64,000 nt of DNA from an uncultured Lachnospiraceae bacterium (GTDB lineage Bacteria; Bacillota; Clostridia; Lachnospirales; Lachnospiraceae): assembly GCA_910584585.1 (NCBI GenBank), contig CAJUBP010000009.1, positions 1-64,000 of the forward strand, read 5' to 3'. This document shows, in pieces, positions 51,091-60,112 of the stretch. Position numbers and translations under genes: made by a program. A model generated the notes under the pieces. It ran no database searches, was not told the DNA's origin, and worked only from the letters and a program-made list of their open reading frames with translations. Every line of letters starts with the position of its first letter. The first letter of the stretch is position 1.

Positions 51091-52506
51091 TTAAGGATTC
51101 TGGGAAATAACAACAGCTCCGCCTCCTGCATGGATACCCGAAACATTTTCCGGCTCTTTTTCTATCATTTTCCGCAGTTTTTTCATCACATACAGGTAAG
51201 CCGGTATCAAAAACAAGTCCGCGCAAATCCATGCGATGGGGCTGGCAAAGCAAGCGGCAATATAGCCGAACACCGGCACAAATCCCATGCCCACAATACT
51301 TCTGGCAATCATTTCACAGACCCCCGCCAAAATGGCGAATCTGCTGAACCCCAGCCCCTGAATGGTAAACCGCACAATATTCACAAGGGCCAGCGGGAAA
51401 AAGCAGGCGCTGTTAATCATCAGAAACCATCTGACATTCTGCAGGATTAACGTCTCCGAAGCATCCACAAACAACAGGGCAATGGTGCTTCCAAAGGCGG
51501 TCAGCACCCCGAAAGCCGCCACTGCGTACACAAGTCCCAGAATGCAGGTGGATTTCATCCCCTTGGAAATACGATCCAACTTTCCTGCTCCCACATTCTG
51601 TCCGGCGTAAGTGGCCATGGTAGAACCCATGGCGTCAAAGGGACAGCAGAAGAACAAACCGATCTTTGAGGCTGCCGCTATGGAAGCCACAGCCGTAGAA
51701 CCCAGCGTATTTACGGCTGTCTGCAAAATAACGCTGCCAATTGCAGTGATGGAATACTGAAGCCCCATGGGAATTCCCATATTGCAGAGAACCGCTGCGT
51801 ATTTTCCGTCCAGCCGCCATTCTTCTTTTGTTATTTTCAGAATTTCAAATCTTTTCATCATATAAATCAGACACGCGATTCCCGAGATCGCCTGAGAAAT
51901 CACAGTAGCCCACGCTGCTCCCGCCACTCCCATATGAAATACGAGAATCAGCGCCATATCCAGCCCAATATTTAAGACAGAGGAAAACAGCAGAAAAATC
52001 AGCGGGCTCTTGCTGTCTCCCAGGGAACGGATGATGCCGGACAAGAGATTATACAGGTACGTCACAGGAATTCCCAAAAATATAACAAATATGTAGCTGT
52101 ATGAGCCGTCCATGATGTCCCTCGGCGTATTCATCCAAATCAGTATCTGGCGGCAGAGGGCGCACACCCCCACAGTCATAATTCCTGCGAAAGCTATGGT
52201 AAGCCACGCGCTGTTTGCCACATACTTGCGCAGCGCATGGTAATCCCCCGCCCCGAACTGCTGGGCCACGGGAATTGCGAAGCCGTTGCACACTCCCATG
52301 CAGAAGCCGATAATCATAAAATTAATGGAGCCTGTGGCCCCCACCGCCGCCAGGGCGTTTACCCCCAGGAATTTTCCTACAATCACCGTGTCCATCATAC
52401 TGTAAAACTGCTGAAACAGCATTCCGAAAAACAGCGGAATCCAGAATTGCAGGATTAATTTCATAGGGCTTCCCTTTGTCATGTCTTTTGTTGCGCTCTT
52501 TGCCAT
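51091..52506 (-). CDS. MATE-family multidrug efflux transporter
   Basis: The 471-residue protein has 12 membrane segments and MATE signatures (FQQFYSMMDTVIVGKFLGVNALAAVGATGS and PVAQQFGAGDYHALRK in the first half). These are Na+- or H+-driven exporters of cationic drugs or metabolites. A Met-rich KGSPMKLI start follows a clear ribosome site. Confidence 0.9.
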   Translation of the reverse strand: MAKSATKDMTKGSPMKLILQFWIPLFFGMLFQQFYSMMDTVIVGKFLGVNALAAVGATGSINFMIIGFCMGVCNGFAIPVAQQFGAGDYHALRKYVANSAWLTIAFAGIMTVGVCALCRQILIWMNTPRDIMDGSYSYIFVIFLGIPVTYLYNLLSGIIRSLGDSKSPLIFLLFSSVLNIGLDMALILVFHMGVAGAAWATVISQAISGIACLIYMMKRFEILKITKEEWRLDGKYAAVLCNMGIPMGLQYSITAIGSVILQTAVNTLGSTAVASIAAASKIGLFFCCPFDAMGSTMATYAGQNVGAGKLDRISKGMKSTCILGLVYAVAAFGVLTAFGSTIALLFVDASETLILQNVRWFLMINSACFFPLALVNIVRFTIQGLGFSRFAILAGVCEMIARSIVGMGFVPVFGYIAACFASPIAWICADLFLIPAYLYVMKKLRKMIEKEPENVSGIHAGGGAVVISQNP

Positions 52507-52740
52507 TTTATTTCACCCTTTCTATCCAAAGCAATTACTTTCCAGGAATTCATCTACCAATGTTCCAACTATTCTGTACTTATGAAAACAGAAATAAAAA
52601 CACTTCCAGAAAAGTAATACAACAATCACCGGATATTAGAAAAAATTCTGTTTTCTAAACATCCAAGCCATTCTATCACTTTCCTGGAAGCTATGCAACA
52701 AAAAAATACTGCTTGTATAAAATATATCGTAACCTATATC

Positions 52741-52883
52741 GTAACAGTTCAGCCTTCGGCTTCACTGTTACGGAATCTGCCCATTCCAAGTCGCCTTCGG
52801 CGAAGGGCAGATTCCCTTTTGACATAATTTACACATTCTCACGGACTTTGCGGCGAGCGCAAAGTCCTGATCTGAACTGTTAC
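52741..52883. repeat. 143-bp multi-hairpin repeat element
   Basis: Terminal inverted repeats GTAACAGTTCAG (52741-52752) and CTGAACTGTTAC (52872-52883) enclose three hairpins (52740-52772, 52772-52815, 52843-52867), two with TTC-type tight loops. The right 66 bp (52818-52883) recur in the same orientation at 63231-63296, beyond the Ter/dynamin operon. No gene is seen in the rest of 52507-52956. Confidence 0.82.
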
Positions 52884-52956
52884 AATATATCTTCACCCTG
52901 CAGGGCAAAAGAACTTTCTGTGAAAATTTACCTACCTTAACAGCATATACTATGCC

Positions 52957-53562
52957 CTACTTTCTTCCCGCTTTCCATCTCATCCCCCAATGAAACGCCT
53001 GATCCAAAGCCTGATGCCCTTGATAAAACTGTACTATTTTTTCAACACTAAATGTCTGATCATTTTGATTCTCAAAAAGTGCCAATCCACACATGATATT
53101 TGATGAATTATAGGAATCCATCTTTACAATGATATCTTCTGCTCCTGGATATTTTATTGTGACAATTGCATCAGCCTGCTGCCAATTTGCTACGCCTTCA
53201 TAAATAAATGTATATACCAAAATTCTTTTAAATTCAGACAATTTGTTCCCATTAATCCGAAGATTTTCCCCAGCAGCCGCAGCCCCTGTTCTGTCATCCC
53301 CATCCAAGGAGATATATGGCTCCTGATTCAATGTTCCAAATGCATTTCCTAATGCCTGAACTGCCCCCTTTTTTCCATTCTTTAACTCATATAGGCATCC
53401 CAGATCCAAATCTATTCCAGAATTACCGCCACGTAAATTTGACAAAAATCCCCGCTTCACAGGTCTTGAATTCCAATTCAGATTTACTAAGATTTCTCCC
53501 AGACCTGCCGACGACTTTTTTTCAAGATTTACTTTTTGACCCTTTTGTAAATTAATTGCCAT
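52957..53562 (-). CDS. TerD-family protein, divergent
   Basis: The 201-residue protein starts MAINLQKGQKVNLEK, as classical TerD proteins do. It has LNWNSRP, IDLDLGCLYEL and YISLDGDDRTG, the first and second Asp-rich Ca-binding loops in altered form. TerD proteins of tellurite-resistance/stress clusters bind Ca2+ and associate with membranes. It is the last gene of the Ter/dynamin operon, 53 bp after another TerD gene. In composition it is nearer to TerA-type relatives. Confidence 0.85.
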   Translation of the reverse strand: MAINLQKGQKVNLEKKSSAGLGEILVNLNWNSRPVKRGFLSNLRGGNSGIDLDLGCLYELKNGKKGAVQALGNAFGTLNQEPYISLDGDDRTGAAAAGENLRINGNKLSEFKRILVYTFIYEGVANWQQADAIVTIKYPGAEDIIVKMDSYNSSNIMCGLALFENQNDQTFSVEKIVQFYQGHQALDQAFHWGMRWKAGRK

Positions 53563-53615
53563 ACATAATCTCCTATCCTACATCGCTCCAAAGCTACCGC
53601 ACAATGCCGCTTCTC

Positions 53616-54197
53616 CTATGCCACTTCAATGCCATAATGGGCACAAAGCGCTGCAAGTCCACCCTGGAACCCGCTTCCGATGGCGTTAAATTTCCACTCT
53701 GCGCCATTTCTATAAAGTTCCCCTACAACTACCGCCGTTTCAATTGAAAAATCTTCTCCAAGATCATATCGAATCAATTCGGCCCCATTTGCCTCATCCA
53801 CAAGGCGGATAAACGCATTTGAAACTTGTCCAAAATTCTGATTCCTTGTTTCCGAATCATAGATTGTCACTGTAAACGCAATTTTCTCAATATTTGCCGG
53901 CACTTTTGATAAATCCACTTGTATCTGCTCATCATCGCCCTCGCCCTCACCTGTAAGGTTATCGCCCATATGGTTTACAGCTCCGCTTGGATGTGATAAA
54001 TTCCCATAAAAAACAAATTCCTTATCTGTCAGACATTTTCCGTTTGTTCCCAGCATAAATGCCGCTGCGTCAAGGTCAAAATCAGCGCCTGAATCGAATG
54101 CGTTCACATCCCATCCAAGTCCTACCATGATATTTTTGAGCCCAGGATTTCCTTTTGTCAAGTCAACTTTTTGTCCCTTTGATAAATTAATTGCCAT
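53616..54197 (-). CDS. TerD-family protein
   Basis: The 193-residue protein is a textbook TerD: MAINLSKGQKVDLTKG, VGLGWDVN, FDLDAAAFML, GDNLTGEGEGDDEQIQVDL with the Ca-binding acidic loop, AFTVTIYDSETRNQNFGQV, and EWKFNAIGSGFQGGLAALC. Such proteins act in chemical-stress and phage-resistance clusters. Here it is seventh in an operon with dynamin-like GTPases and a HerA-like ATPase. Confidence 0.95.
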   Translation of the reverse strand: MAINLSKGQKVDLTKGNPGLKNIMVGLGWDVNAFDSGADFDLDAAAFMLGTNGKCLTDKEFVFYGNLSHPSGAVNHMGDNLTGEGEGDDEQIQVDLSKVPANIEKIAFTVTIYDSETRNQNFGQVSNAFIRLVDEANGAELIRYDLGEDFSIETAVVVGELYRNGAEWKFNAIGSGFQGGLAALCAHYGIEVA

Positions 54198-54267
54198 CGT
54201 AACTGCCTCCTTAAATAATATTTATATAACTTTTATCGTTCACATTTTAAAGCTGAAAGTATATTTA

Positions 54268-55386
54268 TTACACTGCTTTCCATTTTACATTCGGCGCTTT
54301 ACAGTATAGACAAACTTGTTCCTCACCATTGATCTGTCTGCATTTTTTGCATATCCAATTGATCCTGCCACTGTAATTTGCCAAATTATTAGTTCTTCTT
54401 TTTCGGGAATAAACCCCTTCTAAATTAATATACTCATTGAGTCCATCGATATTTTCAGGCAGCCGCTGCTCCGAAGATATCATTAATCTGCCTATCTCTT
54501 TCTCAATCTCAACAATTCCAGTATTCTCAATGGCTCTGCGCAACGCATATTCTGATACTCTTTTCTGATTCACGAAATATTCCTTATTCATCTGATTATA
54601 GGAATGGGCAAACCGAAGCATGCTCTTGCTCTCGCCCTGATATTCTTGATAGCATTGATCCAAATGCCGCTGTTCCGTTTTCGTCAATCTCTTTCCATTT
54701 AATTTTAATCGAAACACTTTCGCTGATAAGGCAGATAAGGGGAAAATCTCAAACTTATCTATCCCATGATCTTTAATGTATTGCGACGCGTTTTCCATCG
54801 TATTCTGAATACTCTCTTTTTCCTCATCCAGCATATCAATCTTATTAAGGACAAAAATCAATTTCACATCCTTATGATTTTTCACATGGCTGACTACCAT
54901 TTGAAGGAGCAGTTCATCATCATTGGTCGCTAATTGCGTCGCGTTTAAAAGATAGATGATAATCCCTTTTTCTAAGTGTTCAAGAATCTCTTTTGTTCTC
55001 TCCGCATGCCTCAAATCCCCGGAATTATTCACGCCCGGCGTATCAACTAATACAATCGCCTTGTCTGAATTCTCTAATGTAAGTATATCTTTTACGATCA
55101 AAACATCTAATACATTTTCGTCAGCGTTTATCTTAGAAACTGTACTGGGGTAAAATATGTCAACAGCATAATTTTTTCCATCATTTTTTCGGATATATGC
55201 CTTTGTTTCAGCTGCACCGGGCTTATTCAGAACAGCCAATGCTCTTGCTGTGCAAGCTTCGTTTTTTTCAGGCAGTATCTCTTCCCCCAGGATTGCGTTC
55301 AAAAAAGTAGATTTACCTGAACTCATTGTGGCCATTACACATACTGGGATGATCTCTTCATTGTTTATCCCAAATCTGCTTAACAT
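54268..55386 (-). CDS. Short dynamin-like GTPase with C-terminal zinc ribbon
   Basis: The 372-residue protein starts almost at the P-loop (MATMSSGKSTFLNAILGEE). It has VLVDTPGVNNSGD (G3), FVLNKIDML (G4), and ends in a zinc ribbon (ICKKC...CLYCKAPN). The G domain is close to that of the 990-residue TerD-dynamin in the same operon (both read ATMSSGKST...KNEACTA). It lacks that protein's long stalk, so it may be a regulator or hetero-partner. AGGGAGAG lies just before the ATG, so the short N-terminus is real. Confidence 0.88.
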   Translation of the reverse strand: MLSRFGINNEEIIPVCVMATMSSGKSTFLNAILGEEILPEKNEACTARALAVLNKPGAAETKAYIRKNDGKNYAVDIFYPSTVSKINADENVLDVLIVKDILTLENSDKAIVLVDTPGVNNSGDLRHAERTKEILEHLEKGIIIYLLNATQLATNDDELLLQMVVSHVKNHKDVKLIFVLNKIDMLDEEKESIQNTMENASQYIKDHGIDKFEIFPLSALSAKVFRLKLNGKRLTKTEQRHLDQCYQEYQGESKSMLRFAHSYNQMNKEYFVNQKRVSEYALRRAIENTGIVEIEKEIGRLMISSEQRLPENIDGLNEYINLEGVYSRKRRTNNLANYSGRINWICKKCRQINGEEQVCLYCKAPNVKWKAV

Positions 55387-55417
55387 TACTCTCTCCCTTT
55401 ACGGCTTTTACTGATTT

Positions 55418-55801
55418 TTAATAATACCCTTCACAGCCTATCAAAATACTTTCCACGCAGTTATCCGGAGCATATACTCCTATCTCAAGCTTAACACTGG
55501 TACAGCCGTCATCCTCCTTTTCAAAGGATTCATCATAATCCAGTATATTTTGAAGCGTTCCGGGAAACAGCACTGTTCCTTCAACCGAAACTGTGCCCTC
55601 AAAAATCTCAACTGCTTCAAAATTATTTTCAGCGTCATAAAACACATGGAACCCGCCGTAATCATCTGTTGTATTTTTACTATATTTAGACTTTTTAAAT
55701 TCCTTTGCCGGCGCGCCTAACCGCTCCCGCACCGATTCTCTGTCCATTCCAAATTTGAGCCCGTTCACATTGTCTTTGGGATTTACATTCCATTCTGTCA
55801 T
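55418..55801 (-). CDS. Putative immunity protein, coupled to the toxin-like gene
   Basis: The acidic 127-residue protein shows a predicted alpha/beta fold with Tyr- and Asp-rich strands (DYGGFHVFYDAENNFEAVEI); I cannot assign a family. Its ATG overlaps the stop of the toxin-like gene (ATGA), and AAAGGAGG lies inside that gene. Small, acidic and coupled directly behind a toxin-domain gene is the usual setting of immunity proteins. That role is inference. Confidence 0.55.
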   Translation of the reverse strand: MTEWNVNPKDNVNGLKFGMDRESVRERLGAPAKEFKKSKYSKNTTDDYGGFHVFYDAENNFEAVEIFEGTVSVEGTVLFPGTLQNILDYDESFEKEDDGCTSVKLEIGVYAPDNCVESILIGCEGYY

Positions 55802-56463
55802 ATTTTTCCTGCCTCCTTTAATTCGTCAATATACGCAAGCATTTCATTTATTGCGTCATCATATTTATCTCCAAACTTTTCTCTGATATCATCGATATCC
55901 ATCTGTACCGCCTCGTCAAATTTACCTTCATCTATCAATTCCTTCTGACGTTCTCTATACGCTCTGGCTTCGCGGGAATTTCCGCAGCTTGCCGTTTGCC
56001 TGTGATCCGATTTATCCATCCTGATTGCCGGACCATCATTGCGCGACAGTTCTGTAACGCTGTCTGCAGGCATATGATGAATCTCTCTTTTATCGCCCTC
56101 TCCCTCTTTATAGATATCTCCAAACCTTCCGCCCTGTCTGTCCCTTATCTCTGAATCTGAGACTTCCTGCCTTTCTAATTCCTGATTTACATCCGATCCA
56201 TTTTCAAGCACATTCTCGTCTTCCGGCAAATCTGGTTTTCTCTCTGTTTGAGGCCCCGCCTCTCTTTCTGGTTCCGCATTTAACGGCCTGTCCAGTTCTT
56301 TTAACAAATCCTTAAAATCATTCTCTTTCATGTCTCCTGCTTCCTTAACATCAGAAGCATTCAATGGTTTATCCAGCTCTTTCACCATTTTCTTTGTCTC
56401 TTCGGACATCCCTTTTGATGCTTCCCCCGCCACTTCAGCAGCTTTGGCAATCTCACCTATCAT
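55798..56463 (-). CDS. Protein with polymorphic-toxin-like HH...DHR domain
   Basis: The 221-residue protein has a helical N-terminus with a twice-used KELDxPLNA motif (residues 28-36 and 55-63), a charged linker and, from about residue 112, a domain with REIHHMPADS, GPAIRMDKSDHRQTAS, and a helical AVQMDIDDIREKFGDKYDDAI tail. I recall this domain from the C-terminus of LXG-type polymorphic toxins. The HH and DHR residues suggest an HNH-like nuclease. Here it is free-standing and lacks a secretion domain. The start at 56463 follows AAAGGA by 8 nt. Confidence 0.65.
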   Translation of the reverse strand: MIGEIAKAAEVAGEASKGMSEETKKMVKELDKPLNASDVKEAGDMKENDFKDLLKELDRPLNAEPEREAGPQTERKPDLPEDENVLENGSDVNQELERQEVSDSEIRDRQGGRFGDIYKEGEGDKREIHHMPADSVTELSRNDGPAIRMDKSDHRQTASCGNSREARAYRERQKELIDEGKFDEAVQMDIDDIREKFGDKYDDAINEMLAYIDELKEAGKI

Positions 56464-56465
56464 CT

Positions 56466-59400
56466 TTAACATCCTTTCTTCCGTCTGGCTACTGCATACT
56501 GGCGCCATTTTGCGTAAAGCGTAGCTTTTCCTCTGTCCTCTTTCACCATCTTACGCATCACACATTGTGTGATTGCCAATTCTAATTCCACGGACAGTTC
56601 TCCAAGGACTGACGCCAAATGATTATGTATCTGTTCCTGAATCCCATTCACTTCGTCCATTGACACAATTACATTTTTAAATCCATCGTACTTCACCAAT
56701 TCACATACCACGTCACTTAATTTCCCAAATGATTCCTCTTCCAGAATACTGGGGATAACTCCATTCTCAAGCTTCTCAACCGCGTCTAAAATGATAATGA
56801 TATTTTCTGACGGCAAGTTAAGATCTTCAATATTATTTCTTATCAATTCTGTTGAAATATCTAAATATTCATCCATCCTGTTTCCCACAAGCATCATTAC
56901 AATCATCCGTCTTGCGTCACGATTCATACCGTCTGTTTCTTCTGGACGATACCTATATGGATGTTCCATAATTCCAGCTTTATTAATCTTACACAATACA
57001 GGATCCAGCCAATTATTTTGATACACAACCGCAACTCCTTTCGGAAGCCTGGCCAGTTCCGGTATCTGTTTCTCTGTCATCGCCGCTGATTTTCCTGCCT
57101 GCTGCCTGTCATTTTCATCAGGAAGCCTCATAAGAATCTTTGTATTTGTATTTCTTATAGCAGAAATGTCAATTGCATTCGGCGATTGATCCACTATCAC
57201 AAAGCCTTCTCCGTACGTTCTCATCTCGGCAATCGAATTCGTAATCATCTCCACGGATTTTCCTGCCATATCAGCCCCTTCCGCTGAAAACTTCCCCTGC
57301 GTATTTCGCAAAAGATTATGGGCTTCCTCCAAAACTGTAATATGGCTCAATTCCTGGTTCATACATCCATCCGCACGGCTCATTCTATATTCATTGAGCT
57401 TCATTACAACAATTCCCATAATCAGCGATTTTGTTTCCTGAGAACCAATCCTGCTCAAATCAATAATCGCGTTCTCTTCAAACAAAGTGGCTGGAGATAC
57501 CTCATTTGCGGTGAACATTTGACCATTAATTCCGTTCGTCAAAGAACGGATCCTGGTAATCAGCGCTCCCGTATAATCTCCTTTATTGTCTTCAGAATAA
57601 TCAGACGTATCCAATATCCTTCTTATCTGCATTTGAACATCTTTAAAAGAGGGATAACTCTTCTTGCTTTTTAATATATTTTCTGAATTTTCCAAATCCC
57701 ATCCGCAAACCTGATACGCCTGTAAAACCGCGTCTTTTAGAATAGCAGGCATTGCCGCGTACATAGGCCAGCATACATTAAATATCTCTATCAATCTATC
57801 AATGTGCTCAAGGACATGTATCTCATCTGGAAAGGAAAACGGATTGATTTTCAACAACTCTGTCATTTTATTGTTCGTGCCAAATACATGAACATCCTGT
57901 TCATTCCCAAATACATTTTTATATTCCCCTTTTGCCGGTTCAATCACCAAAAATTTGATGCCGTTTTTCCGGGCTTCCGATAATATTTGATAAACTGTAT
58001 TTGATTTACCGGAACCAGTTGTCCCTGTAATCAACATATGAGAAGCCAGACTTTCCAAATCAATTTCAATTTTTGTCTGCTCTATTTTCCCCATATGATA
58101 TACATTCCCTAATTGAATGGTATTCCCCGGGTCACATTGCCCATCTTCTATAAAAACATTCCTCGCGAAAGAAACCATCTTACTTATGGAAACGCCATTC
58201 ACCGCTTTCTGGGGAAGTCCGGCAGTAATTACCAACTCACTGCCGCTTATCATGGACGCAGGCGTAACGTCTACAGGCTCATTTCCAGTATTCATTTCAA
58301 ACAGAGGATGCGTCATCTTCTTAAGATATGCCTCTATCCGTTTTGTTTTGTAAGGGTCTATCCAGGTATTAATACTATAATTTTCTACTGTATCTTTCCT
58401 GCCTCTGCACAAAGACTGCAATGTTCCCGCTAACGTCTTACTGGTCTGGGTGTCATCCGATATACAATATGTTGCCGTACTCCATAAACCAGTGTCTTTC
58501 GCGTCATCTATCCGTTCTATTTGTTTCTCAATCTTCTGCAGCAAATCGAGCACCTTTTTATTATCTCTTGCAAGCTGCAGTGTTTGTCCCGTTGTTGTTG
58601 TAAATGTATCTGTTGTTCCTGTTGTCTGAGTCTTTCCGCTTGTACGGTTCTGAGAATCGCTGTGAGAAAAACCTGTCTGATTTGACTCCCCGGAATTGGC
58701 GCCAAAACTTCCTGAAAGAACTATTATGCTAGGGCTTATCGCCTTACTTTTTCCCCTGGACTTGGTCTTAGATACATTACGTGTGCTGCTTATGGTGCTT
58801 CCAACGGATTCCGTTACCGCGTTCGAAATATTTTCAGCCAACGCGCTGCTGTCAGATTCTGAATATGTCTGTGTAATCTTGGCAAAGGGCGACAGCTGAG
58901 AAAAAATTTCCTCATAATTATCCTTTAATTCTAATAATTGTTCTGAGGATACAGGTTCAGCAATTGTAATCATGGCATATTTCTTTCCTGACATTGAATC
59001 AATCAGCTTTTCCATCCCCTGCGCAAATTCTTTATTATTCTCACTTCTCAACCCCGGTATGCCGCTTACGGCGCTGATCACAGGACTTTGCTCACGGGCA
59101 GAAGACGCAAATACTTTATCCAGACAAGCAGTTAATCCTGCTTTGTCCTGCTGAATTAATTTTGATCCCGGAAAATTACCTTCAAAGGTTCCGGACAGCA
59201 CCGACTGGCATGCTGAAATCTCGTTGATATTACTTGCTCTGGTTCCAATATAATATTCTATCCGATTGCCGTCACTGAGGATAATATGTATAAGGGTTCC
59301 GCCGCACAAAGCTACTGAATTGTAAACATTCATTAGCTTATCCAAATTATTCTCATCTGCGTCATAAACAATCTTCGTTATCTGATTAAGACGAAGTACA

Positions 59401-59558
59401 CTATTAATGTTCGCGTCCGCTATTTCTGCCGGAATGTCCTTAATCGGATAACTGCCTATTTCCGACATATACTTTCTCATGATTATGTTATCTGCCTGTG
59501 TAAACGCCGCGTTTATTTTTTCCTGGCTCTGCGTAAATGTCTGTAATTGCTCCGGCAT
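56466..59558 (-). CDS. HerA/FtsK-like P-loop ATPase (DUF87-type)
   Basis: The 1030-residue protein has an N-terminal half of unknown fold with a Ser/Thr-rich low-complexity region (~260-330). From about residue 500 it has a HerA-type ATPase: MLITGTTGSGKSNTVYQIL (Walker A), FLVIEPAKGEYKNVF, AIIDLSRIGSQETKSL, ITVLEEAHNLL (Walker B) and FVIVDQSP, with an Arg-rich sensor region near RNTNTKILMRL. HerA ATPases move DNA or proteins and work with nucleases in repair and in anti-phage systems. The start at 59558 has GGGAGGT upstream. It precedes the toxin-like gene directly. Confidence 0.85.
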   Translation of the reverse strand: MPEQLQTFTQSQEKINAAFTQADNIIMRKYMSEIGSYPIKDIPAEIADANINSVLRLNQITKIVYDADENNLDKLMNVYNSVALCGGTLIHIILSDGNRIEYYIGTRASNINEISACQSVLSGTFEGNFPGSKLIQQDKAGLTACLDKVFASSAREQSPVISAVSGIPGLRSENNKEFAQGMEKLIDSMSGKKYAMITIAEPVSSEQLLELKDNYEEIFSQLSPFAKITQTYSESDSSALAENISNAVTESVGSTISSTRNVSKTKSRGKSKAISPSIIVLSGSFGANSGESNQTGFSHSDSQNRTSGKTQTTGTTDTFTTTTGQTLQLARDNKKVLDLLQKIEKQIERIDDAKDTGLWSTATYCISDDTQTSKTLAGTLQSLCRGRKDTVENYSINTWIDPYKTKRIEAYLKKMTHPLFEMNTGNEPVDVTPASMISGSELVITAGLPQKAVNGVSISKMVSFARNVFIEDGQCDPGNTIQLGNVYHMGKIEQTKIEIDLESLASHMLITGTTGSGKSNTVYQILSEARKNGIKFLVIEPAKGEYKNVFGNEQDVHVFGTNNKMTELLKINPFSFPDEIHVLEHIDRLIEIFNVCWPMYAAMPAILKDAVLQAYQVCGWDLENSENILKSKKSYPSFKDVQMQIRRILDTSDYSEDNKGDYTGALITRIRSLTNGINGQMFTANEVSPATLFEENAIIDLSRIGSQETKSLIMGIVVMKLNEYRMSRADGCMNQELSHITVLEEAHNLLRNTQGKFSAEGADMAGKSVEMITNSIAEMRTYGEGFVIVDQSPNAIDISAIRNTNTKILMRLPDENDRQQAGKSAAMTEKQIPELARLPKGVAVVYQNNWLDPVLCKINKAGIMEHPYRYRPEETDGMNRDARRMIVMMLVGNRMDEYLDISTELIRNNIEDLNLPSENIIIILDAVEKLENGVIPSILEEESFGKLSDVVCELVKYDGFKNVIVSMDEVNGIQEQIHNHLASVLGELSVELELAITQCVMRKMVKEDRGKATLYAKWRQYAVARRKKGC

Positions 59559-59560
59559 AT

Positions 59561-60097
59561 TTACCTCCCTGATCCAGAACCAAACATCCGGTTCCATAAA
59601 CTCTCACCGCTTTTACGGATCCGGTTCGCGTGATTCGCTTTCACTTCTTTTTTCTTCTCTTCGGAAATCATTCTTTTTTCCTGCTCACCGAACATCGTCT
59701 TTTTCCTCTTCGCTGCTTTTCCTCTTTCACTTTGCCGCGTTCCCTCCTCCATTGGAATTTTACGGGGACTTTTATTCGCCTCTGATGCCTTTAATGGATA
59801 CACTTTTTTTCCGACCGTTTCAAGATGCTGAATTCTCTCTTCACAAAAGTTGTCTATCAGGGAGGAAGCTACTAATGCCCAGTAATCCTCATCCCATTTT
59901 TCCTCCGGCTCAAAGGCTTCCCCATCAAACTCCTGCATTAATCCGGGAATATTTTTCATCTTCACGTATTCAAGGACATTCCTGAATTTATTTGTTGAAA
60001 AATTCGGATCCCCATGTGCGATCGTATAAAAAACACTATAAATTCCAACCAAACTTTTTTTCGATATAGCATCCTCTAATGCCGCAATTTTCTCCAT
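59561..60097 (-). CDS. Helical protein of the Ter/dynamin operon
   Basis: The protein of about 178 residues has an N-terminal helical domain of ~110 residues (ALEDAISKKSLVGIYSVFYT, WALVASSLIDNFCEER) and a strongly basic, Lys/Arg-rich tail. I do not recognise the family. GGAGG lies 5 nt before the ATG at 60097; ATGs at 60100 and 60109 are also possible. It lies between the TerD-dynamin and the HerA-like genes with gaps of a few bases, so it is probably an adaptor of that system. Confidence 0.65.
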   Translation of the reverse strand: MEKIAALEDAISKKSLVGIYSVFYTIAHGDPNFSTNKFRNVLEYVKMKNIPGLMQEFDGEAFEPEEKWDEDYWALVASSLIDNFCEERIQHLETVGKKVYPLKASEANKSPRKIPMEEGTRQSERGKAAKRKKTMFGEQEKRMISEEKKKEVKANHANRIRKSGESLWNRMFGSGSGR

Positions 60098-60112
60098 CAT
60101 ATCCTCCATGTT

